Origin: JBQTGK01 sp052400665
GTDB taxonomy: Bacteria; Bacteroidota; Bacteroidia; Bacteroidales; Marinifilaceae
Direction: 5' to 3' (one strand)
NCBI GenBank assembly: GCA_052400665.1
Contig: JBQTGK010000012.1
Length of the DNA stretch: 64,000 nt
The notes beneath the pieces are model-generated. The model was not told the origin of the DNA. It did not search any database and saw only the letters and a list, made by a program, of their open reading frames with translations. Positions 8,757 through 17,618 of the stretch are shown piece after piece (positions within the stretch are counted from its first letter, which is position 1; each line of letters starts with the position of its first letter). The translations under genes were made by a program, and so were the position numbers.

Positions 8757-9212
8757 ATGGATTCTTTTTATGAATAGTTGAGCCTGCGACGAAAAGTCTT
8801 TAATCTTCTTAAAATCTAACTCTTACGACTAACTCAAAGTGAATTCCAGAATTGGTTTTTCAAGAGATTTTAGATAATTTAAATAAAGAAAATATTGAGA
8901 AATTTTAGTAGAAAATGAGTGGTGGAAATAATGATTTTATACAAAATCAAAAAAAAATATGCTACAAAGAGAATTATTCGAACAAAAAGAAGACCTTAAG
9001 ATATTACAGAAAACAATCAAAACTGGCAATATCGACTAGAACATATTCAATCTTGCATTAATTGGTAGTTACGATTTTATTTTCAAGCAAATAATCATAA
9101 AAATGCATTGAATAATTCGCTTAAGATAATTGAAAGAAATGTTCCCTATCTTTGTTTTGATTAATGGGAATCGTGGGATGAAATCATAGAGGATCTCGTA
9201 CATGAAATATAA
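8746..9212 (+). pseudogene. bioG: decayed bioG (pimeloyl-ACP methyl ester esterase, DUF452)
   Basis: An ATG at 8746 overlaps the bioF stop, as expected for an operon partner, and gives TKWILFMNS-stop-ACDEK, matching the BioG N-terminus with Trp (TGG) changed to TGA. After about 25 residues the frame ends. The next recognisable piece starts at 8843 (IPELVFQEILDNLNKENIEKF, then two stops). A second piece in another frame starts at 8959 (EQKEDLKILQ, NLALIGSYDFIFKQ), and a third at about 9070 (FYFQANNHKNALN, IIERNVPYLCFD-stop-WESWDEII). Order and motifs follow BioG ('IPxxIFxxTLxNL', 'AIIGxxDRIFPxxNQ', 'WESWxEI'). The segment with the catalytic serine is missing, so roughly 180 bases are deleted, plus two frameshifts and several stops (for example 9066, 9162, 9210). 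Family alignment is from memory. Confidence 0.75.
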
Positions 9213-9239
9213 AGAATATATCAAATTTATTGCTGTTAA

Positions 9240-10195
9240 AATTTTAAAGTAAATCTAATTCTACACTTTAAATAGCACTTCTTAATTACATAAATCATTG
9301 CATTTTATAGAATGTATTTTTTTATGACACTTAAAGCTTAATTTTCTTTATAGATCTAACTAGTCTGAAATAATTAATGTTAGATTTTAATAGTGCAATA
9401 AACCGAATTCTATTGCTTGTCTATTAATTTGAAAATATCAATATTAAAAGAAACATGATAATGTTTTATCAGAAAGAGTTAAAATGATACTCAAATCGAC
9501 TACCTGAAATTTTAGATAAAAAATCACACCTAGTAATTTTCAATTCTTGTTCTTGAACGAGAAAACATTGCTCTTGCATTTATGAATTACAAAATTTTAA
9601 TGAATCGTAATATTTCGCTATGTGGATTAATTCTTACTTTTCTTAAAATATTAAATGTATTTATTTTAAGAAGAGTCAAAAAGTATTTTGAATCTCTATT
9701 GAAATAATTTTAATTTCTTCTTTCCTATTTTAAAAATTTCTGTATTTAAAAAAACTCCTTATATAATTCTAATTTCGGAAAACTATTCACTTAGTTGATA
9801 TTATAAATATTTCTCTATCAGACTTAGTTAAAGTTTACATTTTATCTGCATCTAAAATCAAAATCCCTGCTATATTCCTTATTAATGTACACACTATTAA
9901 TAAATATTAAATTGTCAGCAAGTTTAACACCTTCAAAAAAGCACTTAAAAGATTTATAATCAATAGTTAAACTAAAAAACTAGTAGGTATTTAAATACGA
10001 TCATTATAGATCTTTTACTTCGGTTTTTGTAAAATTTATTAAAATTTTATATGCTCGTTTAAAAATAAGATAATAAGATCCCTTACTACTTGTTGTTCTC
10101 GTAAATTTTATTTTGTTTTGCAATTAATTATTTGAAATGATTCCATATAATGTTATTTATATCGATATTATTTCCAAGTAAAATTTAATACAATT
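9240..10195. other. AT-rich gene-less region
   Basis: Nearly 1 kb with frequent stops on both strands. I looked for remains of bioC or bioD, the usual next genes, and saw none. A 41-codon ORF at 9582-9707 (+) with a hydrophobic-basic composition (LCGLILTFLKILNVFILRR) is the longest plus-strand frame I noticed; I do not regard it as supported. Confidence 0.5.
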
Positions 10196-10840
10196 ATGAG
10201 ATCACATAAAATTATCGAAATACGAAATTTAAATCCATCTACTTATGTTATTCAGATGGAAAAAAATAATTTCACATTTAAAACCGGTCAGTATATTACT
10301 TTAGGATTTTCCGGTAGTATAGATCGAAGAGAGTATTCAATTTATAGTTCGGAAAAGGATAAATATCTTGAAGTTTTAATAAAAGAAATTGATGAAGGAT
10401 TAGTTTCTAAAAAATTAAGAAAATGTAAACCAGGAGATTTTTTAGATGTTGATGGCCCTTTTGGACATTTCTCCTTGCGAGAAAATGAGTTAGAAACTAA
10501 AAAATTCTTATTTATTGCAACAGGAACTGGGATATCACCAATTCATAGTTTTGTTGCAACACATCCAAATTTGAATTATACCTTAATTCATGGTGTTAGA
10601 CAAGAAAATGAAGCCTATGAACGTGATACATATAAAAATGGAAATTATGTATTATGCACATCCCGAGAAAATACTGGTAATTTTCATGGACGAGTTACTG
10701 AATATCTAAAATTAAACCCCGTTTCTTCGGATACAATTTGCTATTTGTGCGGCAATTGCCACATGATTTACGAAGCCTATGATATTCTTGAAAAACAAGG
10801 AATTACATTAGGGCCAATACATACCGAAGTTTACTTTTAA
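10196..10840 (+). CDS. ferredoxin/flavodoxin-NADP+ reductase-like FAD oxidoreductase
   Basis: The 214 aa product has an FAD-binding barrel with the motif RREYSIYSS (RxYS binds the flavin), GLVSKKLRKCKPGDFLDVDGPFGHF, and a C-terminal NAD(P)-binding domain with IATGTGISPIHSF and the CGNCHMI loop. The family transfers electrons between NAD(P)H and flavin, ferredoxin or flavodoxin. No iron-sulfur domain is attached. It lies 19 bases before miaB on the same strand; MiaB and MtaB are radical-SAM enzymes that need reducing electrons, so an electron-supply role is an attractive inference but is not shown by the sequence. Confidence 0.85.
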   Translation: MRSHKIIEIRNLNPSTYVIQMEKNNFTFKTGQYITLGFSGSIDRREYSIYSSEKDKYLEVLIKEIDEGLVSKKLRKCKPGDFLDVDGPFGHFSLRENELETKKFLFIATGTGISPIHSFVATHPNLNYTLIHGVRQENEAYERDTYKNGNYVLCTSRENTGNFHGRVTEYLKLNPVSSDTICYLCGNCHMIYEAYDILEKQGITLGPIHTEVYF

Positions 10841-10859
10841 AAATTATAATTGTTTTAAT

Positions 10860-12203
10860 ATGAAATATCATTTAGTTGCATTAGGCTGCCAGATGAATAC
10901 TTCTGATGGTGAGAGAGTTAGATCTATTATTGAAAAAATGGGCTATCAATGGACAGATCAGGAAGAAGAAGCAAATTTAATTGGAATTTTAGCTTGTTCT
11001 GTTCGACAAAAAGCTATTGACAAGGTATATTCAAAAATCCATAAATGGAATAGGTGGAAAAACAAACGTAATTTGGTGACTTTTGTTTCTGGTTGTGTCT
11101 TACCATCAGACCAGAAAAAATTTCTAAAATTATTTGATATTTTATTCCAAATGAAAGATCTACCAAACTTACCTGAAATGATTCGGCAGTACGGTGTAGC
11201 TACGCCCGTTGGTTTACAACAAGGTTTCGACTCTCAAAATGAAAATATCTCTGAATTCTGGAATGTAAAACCAAACTACACTTCTAATTTTGAAGCTTTT
11301 GTTCCCATACAGAATGGTTGTGATAAATTTTGTTCTTTCTGTGCTGTTCCATACACAAGAGGTCGTGAAGTATCTCGCCCTTCGGCTGAAATTGTAGCAG
11401 AAATAGAAAATTTAGTAAATAAAGGATATAAATCTATAAGCCTACTCGGACAAAATGTTAATTCGTATGGACTAGATAAAAATGGAAATGAAGTCGATTT
11501 TCCTAAGTTATTAAGGATGATTGGTGAATTGGGCACAAGGTTAAATAATGAATTCTGGATTTATTTTACTTCACCACACCCACGTGATATGACAGATGAA
11601 GTAATTCAAGTAATTGCTAATTATAAGTGTTTAGCAAAACAAATTCATTTACCCTTACAATCTGGCGATGATAAAGTTCTAATTCACATGAATCGGAAAC
11701 ATGGCATGGAAAAATACCGACAAATTGTTCATACGGTAAAAAGATTAATTCCAGAAGCAACTTTATTTACCGATATTATCGTTGGCTTTACAGGCGAAAG
11801 TAATGAGCAATTCGAAAATACCAGAAAAGCTATGGCTGAGTTTAAATACAATATGGCATATATAGCTATGTATTCACCTAGGCCTGGTGCACTTAGTCAT
11901 AGGTGGTTTGATGATGTTAATCTGGATATTAAAAAACAAAGACACCGACAGTTAACGGAAGATTTAAAAATACATTCCAGAAATTATAATGAGCAAATGC
12001 TTGGCAAAACTTTTAGGTTATTGGTGAAAGGAAAAGCTCGTCATGAAGGTTATTTAATGGGATTAACAGAAGGAAAAATAAACGTGCGATTTTTATCGAA
12101 TAACGAAATGCTTATTGGAAATTTTGTTGATATCAAAATAACTTCAGCAGCCGATTTTTCGGTAGAAGGAGAACTAATTAAGTTAAAAAAAGAGGTGGTA
12201 TAA
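10860..12203 (+). CDS. miaB: tRNA (ms2i6A37) methylthiotransferase MiaB
   Basis: The 447 aa radical-SAM enzyme adds a methylthio group to i6A37 of tRNAs reading UNN codons. The N-terminal UPF0004 domain carries three cysteines for the auxiliary cluster (LGCQMN, ACSVRQ, SGCVLP). The radical-SAM motif is CDKFCSFCAVPYTRGRE (CxxxCxxC), and a TRAM domain closes the protein. 'GCQMNTSDGERV' and 'PYTRGREVSR' are MiaB-type signatures. It is one base upstream of the mtaB start and appears co-transcribed with it and with the preceding reductase. Confidence 0.95.
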   Translation: MKYHLVALGCQMNTSDGERVRSIIEKMGYQWTDQEEEANLIGILACSVRQKAIDKVYSKIHKWNRWKNKRNLVTFVSGCVLPSDQKKFLKLFDILFQMKDLPNLPEMIRQYGVATPVGLQQGFDSQNENISEFWNVKPNYTSNFEAFVPIQNGCDKFCSFCAVPYTRGREVSRPSAEIVAEIENLVNKGYKSISLLGQNVNSYGLDKNGNEVDFPKLLRMIGELGTRLNNEFWIYFTSPHPRDMTDEVIQVIANYKCLAKQIHLPLQSGDDKVLIHMNRKHGMEKYRQIVHTVKRLIPEATLFTDIIVGFTGESNEQFENTRKAMAEFKYNMAYIAMYSPRPGALSHRWFDDVNLDIKKQRHRQLTEDLKIHSRNYNEQMLGKTFRLLVKGKARHEGYLMGLTEGKINVRFLSNNEMLIGNFVDIKITSAADFSVEGELIKLKKEVV

Positions 12204-12204
12204 A

Positions 12205-13491
12205 GTGAAAAAGAAAGTAGCGTTTAAAACATTAGGTTGTCGTTTAAATCAATATGAAACTGATGCCTTGGTTTCACAGTTTCAGGAGAATGGTTATGAA
12301 TCGGTTTCTTTTGAAAAAGAGGCTGACGTATATGTAATTAACTCATGTACTGTTACTCATCAAAGCGACCATAAATCGCGTAATTTTATTAATCAGGTTA
12401 ATAGAAGAAAGCCTGATTCAGTTTTAGTCGTAACCGGCTGTATGGCTAATAATGCCAAAGAGGAACTGGAAAACAAATCGGAGATTAATTATGTAGTTGA
12501 AAATGATCAAAAATCATCTGTATTTTCGCTTGTTGAGGCTCATTATAAGGGGGAAATTATACACCCTTCAAATTTAAATTCTGATCTATTTTCCTATCAA
12601 TCAACAAGCAAGGGGTTTCATACCCGTAGTATGGTTAAAATTCAGGATGGTTGCGATAACTTTTGTACATTCTGCATTATTCCTTCCGTTAGAGGCCGTG
12701 CCGTTAGTCGAGCCGTTTCAGATATTATTAAAAATATTAAAACGCTTATTTCTAATGGAGCAAAAGAGATTGTGTTAACAGGGGTAAATATTGGCAGATA
12801 TAATTTTAAAGAAACTAATTTTGATGATTTAGTTGAGAAAATTCTAGAATTAGAAGGAGATTTTCGCTTACGAATTTCATCGATTGAACCCGATGGGTTT
12901 GGAGATAAATTTTTGAACCTTTTGAATCATCCAAAAATGACACCTCACTTACATTTGTGTTTGCAAAGTGGATCAGAATCGATTTTAATGCAAATGCGAA
13001 GAATGTATACAGTAAAACGATTTAAAGAGATAGTTACTAAAATAAAAACACAAAACCCTTATTTTAATATTACTACTGATATAATTATAGGATTCCCAAA
13101 TGAAAGTAATGAAGATTTTAAGGCAAGTTGTCAGCTAATAAAAGAATTAAATTTCGGACATGTTCATACGTTCAAATACTCTATAAGAAAAGGAACACGA
13201 GCAGAAAGAATGCCAAATCAAATTGATGAACATATAAAAACTAAACGAAGCAAAATTTTAAGAGGAATTTCTAAAGATGTAAAAATAGAATATCGAAGAT
13301 CATTTATTGGAAAAGATCAAGTTGTACTTGTGGAAAAAATCGAAAATGATAAAGCTAAAGGATATGGTGAAAATTATATTCCGATAGAATTCCATGGCAG
13401 AAACATTAAGATAAATCAGTTTTATAAACTTAAAATCACTGATATTTCAAATGATAGTGATGATCCTATTTTACGTGGAGAATTAATATAA
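12205..13491 (+). CDS. mtaB: tRNA (ms2t6A37) methylthiotransferase MtaB
   Basis: The 428 aa product is a paralogue of the preceding gene and modifies t6A37 to ms2t6A in tRNAs reading ANN codons. Signatures: LGCRLNQYETD, NSCTVTHQSD, TGCMANN, and the radical-SAM cluster CDNFCTFCIIPSVRGRAVSR. The start is a GTG at 12205, with only one base after the miaB stop, implying translational coupling. An intrinsic terminator follows at 13497-13519. Confidence 0.95.
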   Translation: MKKKVAFKTLGCRLNQYETDALVSQFQENGYESVSFEKEADVYVINSCTVTHQSDHKSRNFINQVNRRKPDSVLVVTGCMANNAKEELENKSEINYVVENDQKSSVFSLVEAHYKGEIIHPSNLNSDLFSYQSTSKGFHTRSMVKIQDGCDNFCTFCIIPSVRGRAVSRAVSDIIKNIKTLISNGAKEIVLTGVNIGRYNFKETNFDDLVEKILELEGDFRLRISSIEPDGFGDKFLNLLNHPKMTPHLHLCLQSGSESILMQMRRMYTVKRFKEIVTKIKTQNPYFNITTDIIIGFPNESNEDFKASCQLIKELNFGHVHTFKYSIRKGTRAERMPNQIDEHIKTKRSKILRGISKDVKIEYRRSFIGKDQVVLVEKIENDKAKGYGENYIPIEFHGRNIKINQFYKLKITDISNDSDDPILRGELI

Positions 13492-13496
13492 AAAGA

Positions 13497-13519
13497 AGAC
13501 GCAAAATTGCGTCTTTTTT
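13497..13519. terminator. bidirectional intrinsic terminator between mtaB and the Usp gene
   Basis: The inverted repeat AGACGCAA / TTGCGTCT (13497-13504, 13507-13514) ends in an eight-T run on the plus strand, and A residues precede it for the opposite strand. It separates two converging genes (stops at 13491 and 13539). Confidence 0.85.
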
Positions 13520-13538
13520 TATATTAATTCCTATTAAT

Positions 13539-14663
13539 TTAATGAAAAACTAAAATCGGAATATGTGTTTTTATAAATAATTTTCTAGACATTTGTCCGA
13601 TAAATAAGCGCTGCAATAAATTATGCTTTCTAGCTAGAATGGCAATTAAACCGATGTCATGATCTTGAGTATATTTTTCTATCCCCTCAGTTTTTTCATT
13701 CTCTTGAATAATTCTGCAACTCACTTCCGAATCTCCTAAAGCTCTTTTTAAATATTTTCTAAGAACTTGCATTCTATGCTCTCCTATTGGATCATCACTT
13801 TCTTTCTCCTGAAAATGGACACAATGAATTTTCATATCATAAGCTTTCGTTATGTATTTTAAATTCGCTATGGCCTTAAAATCTGCTTTGTCAAAATCTG
13901 TTGCGTACATAATATTATTAACGCTATCTAAATCAACATGTTCACCCTGATCGGAAAGTATTAAAACAGGAACTTCTGATTCTTCCAATACATTTGAAAC
14001 AACACTACCTAGTAAATTTGTTGTTCCAGCAGTTTCTCCCCTACTTCCCATAATCATTAAATCGGGTTTGTATTTAGCACACATATTTAAAATTTCAGAA
14101 GATGCAGTTCCACCACTTATTACATAGTCTACTTCAATTCCTTTACACTTGTCCAATTCCAGCCTATTACGAATATCATAATAAAGCTCTTTAATTTGCG
14201 CTTTAGCATTTTTTTCCACCTCCGATAGTACTTCCACTACTGTTGAGTTGTAGGTGTAACTATCCGAGAATGGAACCGATTCTATTGCTGAAGCAAAATA
14301 AGTATGAAACAATAAAATATCAGCATTAAATTTTTTGGCAATTCCAACCGCATAGTCACAAAGCTTTGGTGAGAAATCCGAAAAATCAACTGGAACCAAT
14401 ATTCTATTCACATCTAAATTTTTTTGAGGAAAACTTTTATCCAAATCTTCCTGAGCATAACTTAAATCGAGTTCTTCGATAATTTTAAGAGCACGATTAA
14501 GATCTCCAGCTTTTATTCGAACTTTAACACCACCACCAATGGCAGATTGTATCATATTCAAATTTTTTAAATAGCACTCCACTCCTTCCGATTCTAAACG
14601 AGTTTTAAGCAGCTGGGCTCTGGAGTAACTATATGTTGCTAATGTTATCATCCTGTCCTTCAT
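13539..14663 (-). CDS. DUF2007 domain fused to two universal stress protein domains
   Basis: The 374 aa cytoplasmic protein has three parts. Residues about 3-68 match the DUF2007 'putative signal transducing' fold (TYSYSRAQLLKTRLESEGVECYLKN, AIGGGVKVRI). Residues about 88-238 form a first Usp domain (ILVPVDFSDFSPKLCDYA, and the ATP-loop-like MGSRGETAGTTNLLGSVVSNVLEESEVPVLIL). Residues about 247-374 form a second Usp domain (NIMYATDFDKADFKAIANL). The first Usp domain retains a G-x2-G-x9-G-S-like nucleotide loop; the second has a degenerate one. A stress or metabolite-sensing role is likely. The fusion is uncommon outside Bacteroidota as far as I know. Confidence 0.85.
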   Translation of the reverse strand: MKDRMITLATYSYSRAQLLKTRLESEGVECYLKNLNMIQSAIGGGVKVRIKAGDLNRALKIIEELDLSYAQEDLDKSFPQKNLDVNRILVPVDFSDFSPKLCDYAVGIAKKFNADILLFHTYFASAIESVPFSDSYTYNSTVVEVLSEVEKNAKAQIKELYYDIRNRLELDKCKGIEVDYVISGGTASSEILNMCAKYKPDLMIMGSRGETAGTTNLLGSVVSNVLEESEVPVLILSDQGEHVDLDSVNNIMYATDFDKADFKAIANLKYITKAYDMKIHCVHFQEKESDDPIGEHRMQVLRKYLKRALGDSEVSCRIIQENEKTEGIEKYTQDHDIGLIAILARKHNLLQRLFIGQMSRKLFIKTHIPILVFH

Positions 14664-14862
14664 AAGCCTTAGTTTAGTTTTAGTTCTACTAATAAGTTAC
14701 AAAAAATTAAATAGCTTGGCAAAATTTGGAGCTAAAACAGGATAAGAACAAATGTTTTCATAAATTTAAGTTTTATTAAGCATACTTTCCTCCTTTATAT
14801 TATAAAACTCTGAATCAATTTATTATTTTTGTAGGCTGTAGCCGAATAAAAATCAAGTATTC

Positions 14863-14893
14863 TTGAAAAATCAAAAAAGAATAGTTAATTTTG
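14863..14893 (+). promoter_or_regulatory. promoter for rpsF-rpsR-rplI
   Basis: The -7 box TAATTTTG (14886-14893) fits the Bacteroidota consensus TAnnTTTG, with a TTG (14863-14865) 20 bases upstream as -33 element. Transcription would begin near 14900, giving a leader of about 45 nt. Confidence 0.65.
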
Positions 14894-14945
14894 CGGCTCA
14901 ATAAAAAACACTTAATTATTAAGTATTAATTAAATTATTTAAGTT

Positions 14946-15293
14946 ATGTTGAATCATTATGAAACCGTTTTCATTGTAACTCCCGTTTTATCTGAGGCTC
15001 AGGTAAAGGAAGCGGTAGAAAAATTCAAGGCTCTTATCACAGAAGGTGGCGGTAAGATCGTAAATGAAGAGAACTGGGGACTGCGCAAGTTGGCTTATCC
15101 AATTCAGAAAAAAAGCACTGGTTTTTACCAATTGCTTCAATTTGATGCTCCAGGCGAATTAATCGAGAAATTGGAATTAAATTACAGACGTGATGAGAAG
15201 ATCATTCGTTTCTTAACTTTCAAGCTTGACAAATACGCTTTTGAGTATTCAATTAAACGAAAAGGAAATCTTAAAACTAAAGAGGAGAAATAA
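14946..15293 (+). CDS. rpsF: 30S ribosomal protein S6
   Basis: The 115 aa product begins with the S6 strand motif NHYETVFIVTPVLSE and contains NWGLRKLAYPIQKKSTGFYQLLQFD and the C-terminal IRFLTFKLDKYAFEYS. It binds 16S rRNA next to S18 in the platform of the small subunit. It is the first gene of the conserved rpsF-rpsR-rplI operon; the next gene starts 3 bases after its stop. Confidence 0.97.
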   Translation: MLNHYETVFIVTPVLSEAQVKEAVEKFKALITEGGGKIVNEENWGLRKLAYPIQKKSTGFYQLLQFDAPGELIEKLELNYRRDEKIIRFLTFKLDKYAFEYSIKRKGNLKTKEEK

Positions 15294-15296
15294 GTC

Positions 15297-15566
15297 ATGG
15301 CACAAAATCAATCAGAAATCAGATATTTGACCCCACCTTCAGTTGAGATCAAAAAGAAAAAATACTGTCGTTTTAAGAAAAACAAAATCAAGTATATTGA
15401 TTACAAAGATCCTGAGTTTTTGAAAAAATTCTTAAACGAACAAGGAAAAATCTTACCTCGTCGTATCACAGGTACTTCTTTAAAATATCAAAGAAAGGTA
15501 GCTACTGCTGTTAAACGTGCTCGTCACTTAGCATTACTGCCATACGTAACTGACATGATGAAATAA
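15297..15566 (+). CDS. rpsR: 30S ribosomal protein S18
   Basis: The 89 aa product has the S18 core KKYCRFKKNKIKYIDYKDPEFLKKF and LPRRITGTSLKYQRKVATAVKRARHLALLPY. It partners S6 in the 30S platform. A single Cys near the N-terminus is the remains of the zinc site seen in C+ paralogues. It is tightly spaced between rpsF and rplI. Confidence 0.97.
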   Translation: MAQNQSEIRYLTPPSVEIKKKKYCRFKKNKIKYIDYKDPEFLKKFLNEQGKILPRRITGTSLKYQRKVATAVKRARHLALLPYVTDMMK

Positions 15567-15589
15567 TCTTTAAAGAAGGAGGAAACGAA

Positions 15590-16033
15590 ATGGAAATAAT
15601 CTTAAAACAAGATATCCATACTTTAGGGTATAAGAATGATATCGTAACTGTTAAGAATGGTTACGCAAGAAATTACTTGATTCCTAATGGTATTGCTGTT
15701 TTAGCGACTGAATCTGCTAAAAAAATGCATGCTGAAAATATGAGACAAAGAGCTCATAAAGAGGAGAAAATCAAAAACGAAGCATTAGAAATTGCTAAAA
15801 AATTAGAAGGTGTTACTTTAAGTTTAGGTGCTAAAACTAGTACTACTGGTAAAATCTTTGGTTCTGTAAATAATATTCAAATTGCCGAAGCATTAACTGC
15901 TCAAGGATTTGATATCGACAGAAAAGTGATTTCTATCAAAGACGCTGTAAAAGAGATTGGTAAATATACTGCTACTGTGAAACTTCACAAAGAAGTGAAA
16001 GTAGAGATCTCATTTGAAGTAGTATCAGAATAG
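15590..16033 (+). CDS. rplI: 50S ribosomal protein L9
   Basis: The 147 aa product has the N-terminal L9 signature (MEIILKQDIHTLGYKNDIVTVKNGYARNYLIPNG), the long connecting helix (KKMHAENMRQRAHKEEKIKNEA) and the C-terminal rRNA-binding domain. Length is standard. It is preceded by an unusually purine-rich, ribosome-binding-like AAGGAGG sequence (15575-15581), rare in this window. A terminator follows at 16101-16136. Confidence 0.97.
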   Translation: MEIILKQDIHTLGYKNDIVTVKNGYARNYLIPNGIAVLATESAKKMHAENMRQRAHKEEKIKNEALEIAKKLEGVTLSLGAKTSTTGKIFGSVNNIQIAEALTAQGFDIDRKVISIKDAVKEIGKYTATVKLHKEVKVEISFEVVSE

Positions 16034-16100
16034 TTCGCTTCAAAAAAAATTAATTTAAGTTTTAACAGACAAACTTAAAGCTTTTCAAACAAACAGATTA

Positions 16101-16136
16101 AAGCCACTCTGATTAACGCTCGGAGTGGTTTTTTTA
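16101..16136 (+). terminator. terminator of the rpsF-rpsR-rplI operon
   Basis: A 6 bp GC-containing stem CCACTC / GAGTGG (16104-16109, 16123-16128), extended by wobble and A-T pairs, is followed by a T run (16129-16135). Confidence 0.8.
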
Positions 16137-16140
16137 TATG

Positions 16141-16635
16141 CTATTGTCTAGGTGTGGCAAAATCCTGGGTCCAGTAATTCCCCTCTCGTCCCACTCCCAT
16201 TTTAGTATAATTAGAATTCATTATATTGGCACAATGTCCCTGACTATTTAACCAGGCATTTACTACCACATACTCGTTATTATATCCATTTGCAATATTT
16301 TCTCCAGCATAAATGTAATTGTAAGAAAATTTAATTAAACGATCCGTAAAGTAATCACCATTAGATGATTTATGTTCACAAAAATTATTGTCGGACATAT
16401 CCTGACTGTGATGTAAAGCCGCCTGTTCTAATTTTTTATTTCTACTTAATTTTTCAACAGGTGGATAGTAAGTTTCTCCACAAAAAACGCCTGAAATTCG
16501 GACTTCGTTTACCAAGCTTAAAATTTCATCTTTATCAATATTTACCGAATCATCTATAGTATCGCTACTGTTGCTACAGGATACAAAATAAAGAGAACAT
16601 ATTAAAATTAAACCCGCAATAATACTTTTTTTCAT
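16141..16635 (-). CDS. CAP/SCP-domain lipoprotein
   Basis: The 164 aa product has a lipoprotein signal (LILICSLYFVSC-S-N) followed by a CAP domain: ILSLVNEVRISG, LEQAALHHSQDMSDNNFCEHKSSNG, YAGENIANGYNNEYVVVNAWLNSQGHCANIMN. Conserved CAP residues are present (His in ALHHSQDM, Glu in AGENIA, His in SQGHCANI). This YkwD-like bacterial family is secreted; biochemical role is mostly unknown, with lipid or polymer binding proposed. An acidic spacer (SDTIDDSVNIDKDE) follows the lipid anchor. It converges on rplI across its terminator. Confidence 0.88.
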   Translation of the reverse strand: MKKSIIAGLILICSLYFVSCSNSSDTIDDSVNIDKDEILSLVNEVRISGVFCGETYYPPVEKLSRNKKLEQAALHHSQDMSDNNFCEHKSSNGDYFTDRLIKFSYNYIYAGENIANGYNNEYVVVNAWLNSQGHCANIMNSNYTKMGVGREGNYWTQDFATPRQ

Positions 16636-16826
16636 ACTAATTATTTACTCTGTTAAACAAGCAGGTTGATTTAGAGGTTGAGAATGACGAATATAGGAAA
16701 TTTAACTAATTAACTCTAATTTAGATCTGCCCAATGGTTTATAAAATAAGAGATAAGATAATTTTATGATTGCTATAATTTCCGTAAATTTAAGTTTTAA
16801 TACTACCTAAAATGTAAGCTTTACTA

Positions 16827-17537
16827 ATGAAAATTCTTTATTCAAGTATATTATTAATTCTTTTATCTAGCGTTTTAGCTTTCGGACAGAGAGATTATTC
16901 ATATATTCCTTCTAAAAGAAATTTTAAGGCCAAATATGTTACATACGATCACAAAAATAGAGAGTTATATACTGAGATTTGGCAACTTTCTGGTAAATCA
17001 AAAGATAAACACGGTTCATTAAAATTTAATATTGAATCGGAAATAACTACAGCAAAACAAAATACCTTTTACCAATACTTTCATTTCACCAATATAGATT
17101 CTAATTTTTTTATGGGTTCGGAACGATATCTGGATCCTATAAAACTAGATTCTTATCAAAGAATGGTTGTTAAAATAAATGCTGATAGTGTTATGTTACC
17201 CCTTAAACCAAAAATCGGGCAAATACTACCTGAAGCCACTTGCCAGGCAAATATTTTGAGAGGAACAGGTTCTATTCTTATGTCGATGAATGTTTTATTA
17301 ATCAACCGAAAAGTTGATGGGAAGGAAAATATTGAAACTCCTGCCGGAAAATTTAATTGCTATCGAATTTCTACAGAAAAAATATCCTTTTCTGGTATTT
17401 CGAAAAGTAAAACAAAAATTATTGAATGGTATGCTATTAATGTTGGATTGGTTAAAATGGAAGAACATCATAAGAATGATAACCTTATTAATTATAAAGT
17501 ATTAGAAAGTATAGCCGAGGATTTTTTTATTCCATAG
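16827..17537 (+). CDS. exported DUF3108/TapB-like protein
   Basis: The 236 aa product has a cleavable signal peptide (ILYSSILLILLSSVLAFGQ). The mature part is beta-rich and ends with a segment characteristic of DUF3108/TapB-like proteins: NRKVDGKENIETPAGKFNCYRISTE and IEWYAINVGLVKMEEH. Such proteins are predicted periplasmic barrels of unknown function. Neither neighbour is on the same strand at close range except cbiA downstream (first candidate start 22 bases away), so no functional hint comes from context. The family call is moderately sure. Confidence 0.65.
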   Translation: MKILYSSILLILLSSVLAFGQRDYSYIPSKRNFKAKYVTYDHKNRELYTEIWQLSGKSKDKHGSLKFNIESEITTAKQNTFYQYFHFTNIDSNFFMGSERYLDPIKLDSYQRMVVKINADSVMLPLKPKIGQILPEATCQANILRGTGSILMSMNVLLINRKVDGKENIETPAGKFNCYRISTEKISFSGISKSKTKIIEWYAINVGLVKMEEHHKNDNLINYKVLESIAEDFFIP

Positions 17538-17590
17538 CAAATTCTGTTAAAATTATTTTTGATAGAGTTAAATAGAACAAATTTTAATTC

Positions 17591-17598
17591 TATTTTTG
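17591..17598 (+). promoter_or_regulatory. -7 promoter element before cbiA
   Basis: TATTTTTG matches TAnnTTTG and lies 21 bases upstream of the ATG at 17619. No good -33 box is apparent. If used, transcription starts beyond the TTG at 17559, arguing for the ATG at 17619 as the true cbiA start. Confidence 0.4.
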
Positions 17599-17618
17599 TG
17601 AGCTATAAATTTTCTGAT

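Noticed and set aside
9582..9707. 41-codon plus-strand ORF with hydrophobic-basic composition
   Set aside because: It could be a small membrane peptide, but no promoter, conservation or context supports it in this decaying stretch.
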